Shown here: positions 32,074-41,914 of the stretch, in pieces
Position numbering within the stretch: position 1 is the first letter of the stretch
Layout of the letters: the number at the start of each line of letters is the position of its first letter
Source: Falciphora oryzae
Taxonomy: Eukaryota > Ascomycota > Sordariomycetes > Magnaporthales > Magnaporthaceae
Length of the DNA: 64,000 nucleotides
Direction of reading: 5' to 3'
Assembly: GCA_000733355.1 (NCBI GenBank)
Contig: JNVV01000005.1
Coordinates: forward strand, 1-64,000
Position numbers and translations under genes: made by a program
The notes under the pieces: model-generated
What the model was told of the DNA's origin: nothing
Databases searched by the model: none
The model's input: only the letters and a program-made list of their open reading frames with translations

Positions 32074-33753
32074 TCACCAGCCCGGCGGTCGCGCCAACCG
32101 CCCAGCCTCCGAAGGGTGCGGGGGCAGCGGAATGTCCGCCAGCCGCCCGGCCTCCGAAGGGTGTGGGGGCAACGGAATGTCCAGCGCCGCACTTGGCGCG
32201 ATGGAGCGAGGCCGCGCCTCGACAACGTAGGAGACGCCGTCGTCCGAAGCATAAGACGGCGGGCGGCGGGTGCCCCCACCACTGCCCCCACGCAGGCCCG
32301 TCTCGTTCTCGCCGGACTCGTCGCGGGAGGACGAGGTCTCGGGCCGCGCCTCCTCGTTGCGCTGCCAGTAGATGCGGTCCGGGTCGACTCTGACGCTCTC
32401 GCGCCAGATGCCGTACGCCGGGGGCTTGAGCTTGGTCGTCTCGCTCTCGATGCCGGCCGCCTCCTCGTCGCGCGCCAGCACGACCCGGATCGGCTCGCGC
32501 GGCACCGCGTAACCGCCGGGGTTGTGCAGCTGCGACATGATCGCCCGCTGCTGGAGCGCCTCCTGCTGGCGCCGCTCCTCGTCGCGCTCCCTCGGGGGCT
32601 TGATCAGGAACATGCAGAGCCTGATCAGGCCGTGGCAGAAGAAGATGGTGGCGAAGAGGATAATGAGGATGAGCAGGACCGTGAACTCGTTGGTGTTGAT
32701 ATTCTTCGTCAGAGACAGAGAGAGGTCTAGAGGAGTATCCGTTAGCGGTGAAATCCAGGCACATGCACACCAAGTGAGGCAGAAACACTTACAAACTGTC
32801 AACAGCATGATGAGAAAGAGGCCCGAGACAAAGCACTTGAGGATCTGGGTGCGAATGCGCTTCGACTTGACCCAGGGGAAGCAGAACAGGAAATGCTTGG
32901 GCGTGGGCCGCTGCTCCTGCTCCTGCTCCTGCTCCCGCCGACGCTGCCGACGTCTGTGGCGGGCCTCCCTCCTCTGTTGGTACTCTTCTTCGGTCTCACC
33001 CTCCCTCCTGCTGCTGCTGCTGCTGCTGCCGCTACTACCGCTGCTGCTGCCGTTGTGGTGGTGTCTCCTCCGCCTTCTCCTCCTCTCCCGGCCGGTGCCG
33101 GCGAGGTCGGCGAGGTGCTGCTCCGCCGGGTCGGCGGTGCTGAGCCCTGATCCCGAGCTTCCACCCCTGGCGTGTCCGGGGACGTGGGCAGCGTGCACGG
33201 CCGGCTGGGGCTGTGCCAGCTCGGGGAACATGGGTCCCCCGATCACGGAGCCAGCCGAGCCCGGCCTCCGCACAGGCAGCGGCGGCGCCGCCTCACCCTG
33301 CCTTGTCACCGGGCGCGAGGGGGGTCCATTGGAGCCCTGGGTCCATGTCCTCGCGAGGTTCGGCAGGTGGAGTCTCGTCGACGGGAGATTCGGCATGTTG
33401 ATGGAGAAGTTGGCGGACTTGGGCGAGAGCGGCTCGTCCGAGTAGTGGCTACTCGTGGGACGTGGGGCGTAGTGGGCGTGGGCGGCACCGCCCTGCGCAT
33501 TCTGCTGGGCGGCCACGCTCGAGCGCCTGCTCAAAAAGGAGGGAATTGCAGGGCGAGAGAAACCAGAGAGACGGTTGAGGAAGCGGGAGTTCGGAGCTGC
33601 GCGCTCCTCCATCTCCTGCCGCGGGCGCGGCGAGTCCGGTACCGAGCTGGGGGCAGAGCTGCTAACCGTGCTGGCTGTCGGGGCTGGCGCCTGCTGGCGC
33701 TCGACGTCGTCCACCGGGCCGTTGCGGCGCAGGATAACTCTGATGGAATCCAT
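32074..33753 (-). CDS. Two-TM membrane protein with PPxY motifs (conserved fungal, unknown function)
   Basis: Model complement(join(32074..32726,32793..33753)), 537 residues. The first ~300 residues are disordered and Ser/Pro/Arg-rich, with a poly-Arg/His/Ser block (RRRRRRHHHNGSSSG) and a Glu-Gln run. Two hydrophobic spans follow: about 310-335 (ILKCFVSGLFLIMLLTVY) and 345-370 (FTVLLILIILFATIFFCHGL). The cytosolic tail contains PPAYGIWRESVRVDPDRIYWQ and PPSY, two PPxY motifs of the sort bound by WW domains of Rsp5/NEDD4 ubiquitin ligases. The 66-nt intron has GTAAGT, CTAAC and CTAG signals, but its length is a multiple of three and it has no stop codon, so retention would stay in frame. The C-terminus ends with two identical 15-residue repeats. 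I recognise the membrane core as a widespread fungal family but know no function. Confidence 0.82.
   Translation of the reverse strand: MDSIRVILRRNGPVDDVERQQAPAPTASTVSSSAPSSVPDSPRPRQEMEERAAPNSRFLNRLSGFSRPAIPSFLSRRSSVAAQQNAQGGAAHAHYAPRPTSSHYSDEPLSPKSANFSINMPNLPSTRLHLPNLARTWTQGSNGPPSRPVTRQGEAAPPLPVRRPGSAGSVIGGPMFPELAQPQPAVHAAHVPGHARGGSSGSGLSTADPAEQHLADLAGTGRERRRRRRRHHHNGSSSGSSGSSSSSSRREGETEEEYQQRREARHRRRQRRREQEQEQEQRPTPKHFLFCFPWVKSKRIRTQILKCFVSGLFLIMLLTVCKCFCLTWCACAWISPLTDTPLDLSLSLTKNINTNEFTVLLILIILFATIFFCHGLIRLCMFLIKPPRERDEERRQQEALQQRAIMSQLHNPGGYAVPREPIRVVLARDEEAAGIESETTKLKPPAYGIWRESVRVDPDRIYWQRNEEARPETSSSRDESGENETGLRGGSGGGTRRPPSYASDDGVSYVVEARPRSIAPSAALDIPLPPHPSEAGRLADIPLPPHPSEAGRLARPPGW
32092..32181. 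repeat. 45-bp tandem duplication in the membrane protein C-terminus
   Basis: Two near-identical 45-base units (32092-32136 and 32137-32181) encode DIPLPPHPSEAGRLA twice. The units differ at only a few bases, indicating a recent duplication that preserved the frame. Confidence 0.95.
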
Positions 33754-36186
33754 GGTTGCTGGGGCGTGAATGGGTTGTCGTCGTGGTTACGAAGGTTCGA
33801 CTCGGCAAGTCAAGCGTGATGCGTCCGAGTCGCGAGGATTCGGGCGCTCCGAGTATGGCCAGCGCTGTCCTTTTCGACTCGTGGATACGTCGCTCGTGGA
33901 TACGTCGCTCGTGTGCCGTCGGCGGAAATTAATGCGCTCGCTGTTCCAGACCTGGCAATATCTTCCAGCCAGGGAGGCGAGTGCGTGCCGTTGTATTATC
34001 GAGGTTGCCTTGTATCAGGTCGATTGTCTCGCTGTGCATAATCGAACTGGACGGAGGGAGGAATCGGTATAATCAACAGGAACGAAAAAGAGGATCAACC
34101 GACGTGAAGAAGAGAATGCATACACAGATGCAGGAAAGCGACGAAAAAGAGATTTCAGTCGCGAGGCTCGCAGAGCCAGTCGAGGCGTCCAAGAGCATCC
34201 GAGATGGGAAGGGGAAGGTAGGGTATGACCGGACCCAAGATAAAAAGGAAAACAATGACAACGAAAGAAAAGCAAGGCCAGGGCCCGAGCTCAAGATGGA
34301 AAAAAGGAAGATCACCAGGACTAGGGGAGGGGAGGAGCAATGACAGCCACACGGATAGCCGCAGTCGACGACATATCCGACGGGAGCCTTAGGCACTGGC
34401 ACTAACAAGACGCAGCGACAGCCGAGGGGACGAGAGGGAGAGAGAAAGCAGGACATCCAGTGGCCTATGAATTCCGGAATCGCTTCTCCCTTCCGTTCCA
34501 GGGAAGCACAGCAGGTACCCGCCCAGGTGGTCCGAGTGGGTAGGAGTGGGTGGTGTCTGGGTGGATGGCGATGGATGGCGAACACCTCCTGACGGTCAAG
34601 TGCCAACAAACCGGTAACACACAGACTGCAACCCGGCCTTTGCCCAAAGTGGACGGAGGGAGGAGGCACACGGCGATTGTGCCCTAGCAGACCATCGAGG
34701 AGACAAACTCCGGTCCGCTCAAATCGTGCGCGTTTAGTGTCCAATAGTCTCCGAACGAACGACAAGCGAAACGGCACATCCGCTCGCATCTGCAGGCGGC
34801 TGCCCTGCCCCTGCGTCAACCACGACATGGTCGTGCTCGACAGCACAACACACGAGTTTCTCCTCTGGGGCAGTTGGAGGCGCGCCCGCCACATGTTGCT
34901 ATCTTTGTCGCCTGGCAATCACACCCACCCACCACTGAGGTCGGTCCCGCAGCGCACGCGCGCGGAGGCCGCTTGTGTCAGCTTGACGTCCCCCCCTGGC
35001 TGCTCCCGCACGCCAAGTCACCAATAAGCTCCGCCAACCATTGGAAGCCCGCCTGCACGCCAACGAGCCGCTTCATGCTAGGTTGGGCCGGCCGCCCTGA
35101 TTGGGCGACGCGCGACTTTTCTGCGACGGTCTTTTTGGGCGGCGGCATGCGAGCATGATGAAAGGGGCAGGGGGCCCCTGCCGCGGAGCCGTTTCAGACC
35201 GACTCACGCTAGGGCCGGCCCCTGTCTGTGGCAGGCGAATCGACTTCCCCCTTTGCGCCTGCAGCCAATGGCGCATCGCGCCCAGGGCTCCAAGTGTTCC
35301 GAAAGAGGACGTTTTTGTTTTGAAACAATTGGACACGAGACCACGAGGCATCTTTCGAGGAATGCGCATGTTGTGCTGTCGACTTTTCTCAGCGAGTAGG
35401 GCAAAGCTGCACAGCGAAGTTGCACTCAAGTATTATTCGCGACGAGTGGGCTTCTTTGACTGCTCATTTTCCTAAAATTGAGGTAACAAGCGAGCAACGT
35501 CGTACCGGTAACCACTCTATCATTTCCGTTCACGACTTCCCAGAGTAGTGGAGCTTCCACTTGAATTGCCTTGTACAGATGGTGTATTTCAACTTCTACG
35601 TCCCTCTTCGACGACATGGACTTGATACGCAGCGCCCATCGGGAGAGACAACTCCATCCTCGCCGAGGACCTGGGAGGTCATTACTTGATTTTCCAGTGA
35701 AATGAGAATCCTGACAAATCAGGATAGAGACCTGTACCGACACCCCCAGATTTGAATCACCTTTGACCCCAGCCCATCCCCCTCAAAAGTCTCACAAGGC
35801 CCTGTCCCCAAGATGGCATCATCTTCCAGCACGCGTACAGTTACCCCCAACTGCGTCATAGGGCTTGGTATCGAAAAAGGGAGAAGAAAAAAAACCTGTC
35901 CGCGGGGTCCTTGCCGAGGCTCTCCACCAACACGAGACGACTGCCTCCCAATGTGGCTCCTCGACCGCAGCATGCCATCCGTTCGTCACTTTGCCCCCAT
36001 CGAGGGCCGTGCTTTTCAGCAATGAGGGACCTCGTGGTGATCCATGACCCACACATCGAGCATTGAGGCGTTGAGGAATGATCGGATTACCGATCGAGGC
36101 CCCTCTTGAATACGGGGAGATATCCAAGCCGGGGCGCTTCCTTATTACGCCGTCCCTCCTGAAGCGCTTGCTCCACAGTATAAGCC
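33754..36186. other. Intergenic region between the membrane protein and SNRNP40 genes
   Basis: The interval holds the membrane protein promoter and leader (33754 onward) and the 3' side of SNRNP40. A short tandem repeat sits near 33878-33915. A 281-codon minus-strand frame at 34073-34918 has no domain-like content and was not called. Confidence 0.45.
33878..33912. repeat. 15-bp tandem repeat
   Basis: CTCGTGGATACGTCG occurs twice in direct tandem, followed by a partial third copy (CTCGTG), in the putative promoter or leader of the membrane protein gene. Confidence 0.85.
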
Positions 36187-37505
36187 TCACCGCAGCTCTC
36201 CGAGGAGGAGCGTTTTATCGGTTGATCCAGACAGGACTGGCATGCTGAGTTAGCGCAAGCCCTTCATGTATCAAAATGGTGAGACTTGTCGACTTACGTA
36301 ATGATTCGGATCCGGGGCTGAACTCTACGCAGTTGACCGCGGCCTTGTGCCCGGGTAGCTTGTAGAGCAGCTTGCCTGTCTCGTTGGACCAGATCACGAC
36401 CGTGCCGTCGGCCGCGCCAACGGCGACCCTCCTGCCCGTCTTATCCCAGCCTCCGCGAACCAGATTCTTCTCCAGTCCAAACGGCGCCCCGTCGAAGGTC
36501 CTGATGTGCCTCTCCGTCGGTGCGAATGGCCGGATGTCCCAAGTGCGCGCCGTGGAGTCCATCGAGTATGACATGAGTGTCTGCGAATCGGGCGAGACCT
36601 TGAGCGTTGTGATGGTGTCTCGGTGTCCAGCCATGGTGTAGACCACGGCGTTCTTTCGCACGTCCCACACCTTGATGCCGTTGTCGATTCCGCCTGAGTA
36701 AATCTCATTCCCCGCCTCGGACATGGCGACTGCTGTTATCGGGAAGTCGGTCTCGATGTAGTCCACTGCGTTCTTCTTGCGCGGGTCCCATATGCCGATG
36801 GTGCCGTCATCGCTTCCGCTGACAAGGAGCTCGTCTCCACGTTTGCTGATATCTAGCGAGTTGATCACTTCCTCGTGCCCGACATATCTGCGGATTCGCG
36901 TGCCCGAGGTCAGGTCCCAGCTGGCGAGGTGCATGTCGGCCGAGGCGGAGAACAGAATGTTCGAATCTCGCGACCATTGCAGGTCGAGAACCGCACCCTT
37001 GTGGCCAGTCAGGATCCCATAGTTTTCGCAGTTCGTGTGCGCCTTCCACAGTACTGTGAACGGTTCAGGGTTTAACGGTCAGCGGCCTGCAGCAGGCGCG
37101 GGTGTGGTTCGAGATTAGGGGTCGTACATATCGTCCTATCCATCGACCCCGACGCGGCATATTGGCCGCTCGAGTTGAACTTGGCTGTAAAAATCTCTCC
37201 AGAGTGCCCGGACAGCTCCATGAGTGGTGCCTCCAGCGAGCTCAGGCGAGGTCCCTGTGGAGGGTAACAGGCTCAGTTAGCATCCATATCGAAACGATCC
37301 TGCCGCATGCAGCTGGGGCGCAAGCAGCGGATCGTGGCCAATGGCCTCGCCTCCCACCTACCGCTTGTATAAGCGCGCCATTTCCAGAGTAGCCGTCGCT
37401 CCGTGCAGCAGCGCTGCCAGACCCAAGGTTCGGCCGCTTCACCAGCTGCGTAGAGCTGGGCTCGTCGGAAGCCGGGCGTTTTTCGGACATTTCGTGCGAG
37501 GTCAT
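36187..37505 (-). CDS. SNRNP40: U5 snRNP 40-kDa WD40 protein (SNRNP40 / Spf38)
   Basis: Model complement(join(36187..36236,36298..37053,37128..37254,37362..37505)), 358 residues. A basic N-terminal leader (MSEKRPASDE... LVKRPNLGSG) precedes seven WD40 blades. Diagnostic stretches are LMELSGHSGEIFTAKFNSSG, ASGSMDRTILLWKAH, NYGILTGHKGAVLDLQWS, RYVGHEEVINSLDIS, KVWDVRKNAV and the C-terminus GSTDKTLLLGELR. The orthologue is a stable U5 snRNP component in the tri-snRNP and catalytic spliceosome, contacting Prp8. The start is ATG 37505, with a second in-frame ATG five codons on (MSEK). The last intron uses a CAG ten bases beyond the first CAG after the CTAAC branch site; the nearer CAG would break the conserved C-terminus. 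The gene is divergent from BET3, with 484 bases between starts. Confidence 0.94.
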
Positions 37506-37989
37506 GCGGTTCTAAGGATTGGGCGGGTTGGTATCGACAACCGAATGTGTCGTCGGGGTCCAGGTGCTCGTCAACGCGGGCGATACTGATTTGTTGCGGC
37601 TGTCCGGTCGAACAGGCCCGTCACGTCCTCAGCCCTGTCGCGACTTCCAGCTCCACAGCGGTGCGAGCTAGGAATTATTTTCGGGTGCAAACACTGTGTG
37701 TTCAGACTGTCCGGGTACTGGAAGCTCCGCATGTATGGTGGGGCAGCAAGCGCCTGGGCGTGAGATTCTCCTATCTTATCGCTATCACCCACCCACATGA
37801 CGCGCCGCGCTTCCATGCATTGCCTGTTCGACCGCCTAATCGATCCCTTGTGCTCGCTATACGGAGCCGAACATCTTCACCCCGCGGCTCGAAAAGCAAC
37901 ACGGACAGGCCGAGACAGCTGATCTGCATGGTAACGGTCGCCATATCTCACAGCTCATCCTCGAGCCACCAGGAGGCCGTACCGTGAGG
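37506..37989. promoter_or_regulatory. Divergent promoter region, SNRNP40 / BET3
   Basis: A 484-base gap separates the two divergent start codons, so the two housekeeping genes probably share a bidirectional promoter. I see no consensus TATA box. Confidence 0.5.
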
Positions 37990-38791
37990 ATGGCTGCCAA
38001 CAAGGCCGCCCGCATTGGCGAGGAGTATGTCCAAACGTCTTGGAGCCCCCGCCCATCCCCTTGTCTTGTTTGCGCCCACGTGAAGACATCTTGACTGACA
38101 ATGCTATAGGATATGGAAGTAAGGCTCCCCGAAAGGCTCCTGGTCCGTACACTTGCTGATGCCGCGAAGGACACGAATCGACAAAGTCAATGCCGAGCTG
38201 GTCACGTTGACCTACGGAACAATCGTGGCGCAGCTGTGCAAGGACTTCGATAGTGACTACATCGCAGTCAACAAGCAGCTTGACAAGATGGGCTACAACA
38301 TCGGACTGCGGCTCATCGAGGACTATCTGGCAAAGTCAAACACGATGAAGCGGTGCCTGAACTTCCGCGACACGGCCGAGATGATCGCAAAGGTCGGCAT
38401 ACATAAACGCGCCCATGGTCTCACTTGACCTCCACCCGAGGCTCTTTGAGTAACGAGCGCTGACATGGTGTGATTGCAGGTCGGCTTCAAGATATTCCTC
38501 AACACCACACCGACGATCACCAACTGGACGAGCGATAGCAAACAATTCTCTCTAGTCTTTGACGAGAACCCCCTTGCAGACTTTGTCGAGCTGCCGGACG
38601 ACGGGAGGGCGCAAGACGAGCTATGGTACTCCAACATCCTTTGCGGTGTCCTGAGGGGCGCCCTAGAGATGGTCCAGATGCAGGTCGAGGCCCATTTCAT
38701 CAGCGACGTTCTGAGGGGCAATGACACCACTGAGATGCGGATAACGTTGGTGCGATATATCGACGATGAGCTTCCGCCAGAGGATGACTGA
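37990..38791 (+). CDS. BET3: TRAPP complex subunit Bet3 (TRAPPC3)
   Basis: Model join(37990..38024,38110..38118,38170..38392,38480..38791), 192 residues, the normal Bet3 length. The sequence runs [32 protein letters not shown], then [10 protein letters not shown], with the conserved Cys that is palmitoylated in the family. Next come [60 protein letters not shown] and [14 protein letters not shown]. Bet3 is a core TRAPP subunit, a Golgi-localised guanine nucleotide exchange factor complex for Ypt1/Rab1 in ER-Golgi transport. Exon 2 is only nine bases (GATATGGAA) and supplies the conserved IW of GEEIWK. Its flanking introns carry GTATGT and GTAAGG donors, and all phases agree. Confidence 0.95.
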
Positions 38792-41700
38792 GGCTCTCGG
38801 ATATGAAGCCCATTGGGGGATGCGTAGAGACCGGCATGATGGTTGCATGGGCGGGGAATACCCATACCCAACCGGTCGACCGGTGGTTATTAGAGAGTGC
38901 GAGAATGAGGCGTGGACCCTTTGATTGTTCGTCAGACGGCTAGGCCCCGTAAAGAGCATAGAAGACGGCGTGGCGAGAAGATACCTCGCGGTAAGCTCAA
39001 GCGATAACGAAATCACGCACAACAAAATGGGACGCTAAAGCCGGGCAGATAGCGATGTGGCTTTGTATGTCTAGTAACCTTGCATAGCTGGGAAAACCAG
39101 AAGGCCATAGCGTGTGTTTGTACACGACACAGCCGGTGCTTGCTCGGAACGACGTGGTTCCAGAATTTGGTGAAAGATACGACAACACAAGATCACATGA
39201 GTTCCGTCAAGTCATATCATGAGTTAGTTACACCGGCTTGACCTTTGCATTTGGACCCCCGCCGCGGGTTGCGGGAATGTCTCGGCTCGAAGCGTTTGTT
39301 CAGCCAACCAAGGGTTCTTTGTTTGCCAGCAACGGAGCCTCAACTGCAGACATGGATGAGGGATCGGCGCTCGGCGAGCGAGCTCCCCATACGATCCGAT
39401 CTGGGCTGAGTGTAAGCAATGAAAGCCACCCGCACCCCGCGCGCCAATGTGGAGAGGGTTCGTTGCGGGTCCCATTGTACCATAGACTAGCCCATTTGAA
39501 CGCATCGGCCGGGCCCGTCTCTACGGATTGTGGCTCTCCCGCGTCGCCGGAGCCGGGTAGTCTGGGGAAAGAAAGGGCTGAGGGAGGAGCCGACATGAAA
39601 AATAATCCTGGCGCACGCATCGTCGGCAGGACATGCGAGATGGCGCATATGCGCGCCAGTTGGTATTCCTGCAGTTTTTTGCGCTCCTGTGGCAAGAGTG
39701 AATGTCAGGGGCCGAAAGGGGAAAACACAACGACAGCAAAATTTTCCAAATGAAAAAAAAAAAAAAAAAAATATGCGTTTAGAAAATCAGTCTTGCCTAA
39801 TGCAAGGTACGCGGAACTCGAAGAAGCAAGGAGCGCCACATCTTCTAGCGACAACTTGGTGCCGCTCATTGGTAGCCTCGGCTTTGAAATGCTCTTGACA
39901 ACCCTTCGCCACACGGTACACCGTGCAGGGGCTCAGGGGCTCTTTACTCCACGATCTTGACATTGCATTGGCGGCGGGAGCATTTACCTTTTTTTTTTTT
40001 TTTCTTTTCTCTTTCTCGAGCTGATGTCGCCGGTTATCGCAGAACACAAAAACAGGCTGTCCTCCTACTCAAGGGCGTGCACAATTGTCCTGACTTGCGT
40101 ACCCGTATACAAGAGCGATCTCTCCCGTAGATCTCTCTTCGCTTGAAAGCACTAACTAGCACGGCTTCGAGATTCAAATCTTGCCAACCCGCACTGTTGC
40201 ACTAGGTTACCAAGCTTTGGAAGAATTATTGTGGGCAACCAAATACCGACCTTCCTCAGTTCTAGACCGTGGCTCCCCGAGGTATCTCCCTGCTGGATGG
40301 GAACCGGCAGGCTCGGAAAGCAAATGGCTCATGGGTTTCGGGCTTACTCTCTGCCTGTACATAGGGTCATAGTCATTTGCCACCGTGAGAACCTCACTTC
40401 TTTTTGCTTCTTCGAACGTCTAGAACGTGCCTTCCAACCCGACCATCACGCGCCACGGGAAAAAATGGGCGGACCCGTGGGCGACGAGGACCTTGGACCT
40501 CCCCGAAGATCACGTCAATTTGGGTTGATGGGGCACCGAAGACCCTTCCCCCTAACAACGCCCCTGACGCGACACGACCTGGATCTGTCCCCGCTCCACT
40601 TGGTATTGCGACCGACGATGCGACCTGGATGGGGTCCATATTCGCGCGCTGGACACCAAACGGGCGCGAGAGAAAAGTTCCTCGACATCCACGCTCACGA
40701 GATAGAGCAACCCAGCCGGCTGGTTTATGTAGCTGATAGCGGTTGGGTAGCACATATTTAGATGCTTAATCGTTGGCCGCCGGGTGATTCGGGGTCATGT
40801 ATCGCGATTCCGAACATGAAGCGCGACTTCGTTGCATGCTTGAGTGGACAAGCGCTGCAAATGAACAAGGGGTAAATTTCAATCATTGCAGAGATGCAAC
40901 GGTACATTGACGACGAGGTTAAACTTGGGCCTGAGAAATACAAAACCGCCCCAGCGCAGTGATCGCGAATCATCAACGCTTAGATAATCACGTGCAGTCT
41001 CAGATTTACGCAGTGCGCACTTGTAACTGCCTTAACGCCAAGCAAACTTCTACGCGCTCGAGATGCTCCATAGGTTAAGCTAATCGTGGATAGAAAAATG
41101 TAAGAAAAGTCCAAAGGTATAGGAGAGAAGACCAGAGCCTTTTCAGGAAGTTTTAGGCACTTGCAGAGTGATTGCGCTGCTGTCGACTTCGCAGGCGCTG
41201 TTATCCGGACACGGTCCCGAGTCGGGCCACTGCGCAAGTTCTGGAACGGTGTGATTTTGTCCGAATGATGGTTTTGGCCAAACCATCCACCTTCTTTTCC
41301 CTCCTTCCCCCAGAGTGTGCGGGAGCCCGGTTCTACAGCTTCATCCGGAACTCGCCCATTTCCTGCAGTAATTTTGATGTTTTCCACTCGGCTATCTCCA
41401 CAAACCACCAGCTTGCCAACGCGGCATCACACAGACCGTACTTGCAGCCTTGAGGGCGTGGATTGCAGGAAGAGACTCGCAGCGCAGCCGCGCCGCAGAA
41501 GGAGCAGCAGGCCAGCAGGCGAGGCGGTCTCGCCCGACCCAACCCCGTCCTATCGCTGCACTCAGTCTCGCCCCTCCCATATTTTGCAGTCATCGTCGCC
41601 TTCATTCGCAGTCGTCGACACGCCTCCGTCACCGTCTGTGTGCGTCCCCGGTCCGAATCGCGTCGCTCCATAGTCGCTGTTGCTCGCAGCAGGCCGCACC

Positions 41701-41914
41701 GTCGGGTTTGCACCTGGTGCGCGCCCAAGGAGAGAGATAATCGGCCAAGGGGGGGCTTTCTCCAGCGGTGCCACGTCGTTTCGCACCGCGCTCGCAGACT
41801 TTTTCAACACCAGACACACCTCTCCGTCATTGACCACTACCGGCTGCGCTCCACGCCAACCGCGACACCAACGCCGCTCACGCGCAGACACGGTCGGTTC
41901 GCTTTTTTGGAAAG
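38792..41914. other. Gene-poor interval and SOM1 leader
   Basis: No coding region is recognised between BET3 and SOM1. Homopolymer runs occur at about 39753-39770 (A) and 39990-40004 (T). The last several hundred bases before 41915 (C-rich, short upstream frames) are likely the long 5' leader of SOM1, which is typical for morphogenesis regulators. Confidence 0.45.

Noticed and set aside
34073..34918. 281-codon minus-strand open frame
   Set aside because: No domain, low-quality composition, no ATG context or splice partners; likely chance in a gene-free interval.
40150..40200. T-loop-like GAGATTCAAATCTTG as a tRNA
   Set aside because: No supporting D-arm, anticodon arm or acceptor pairing could be found.
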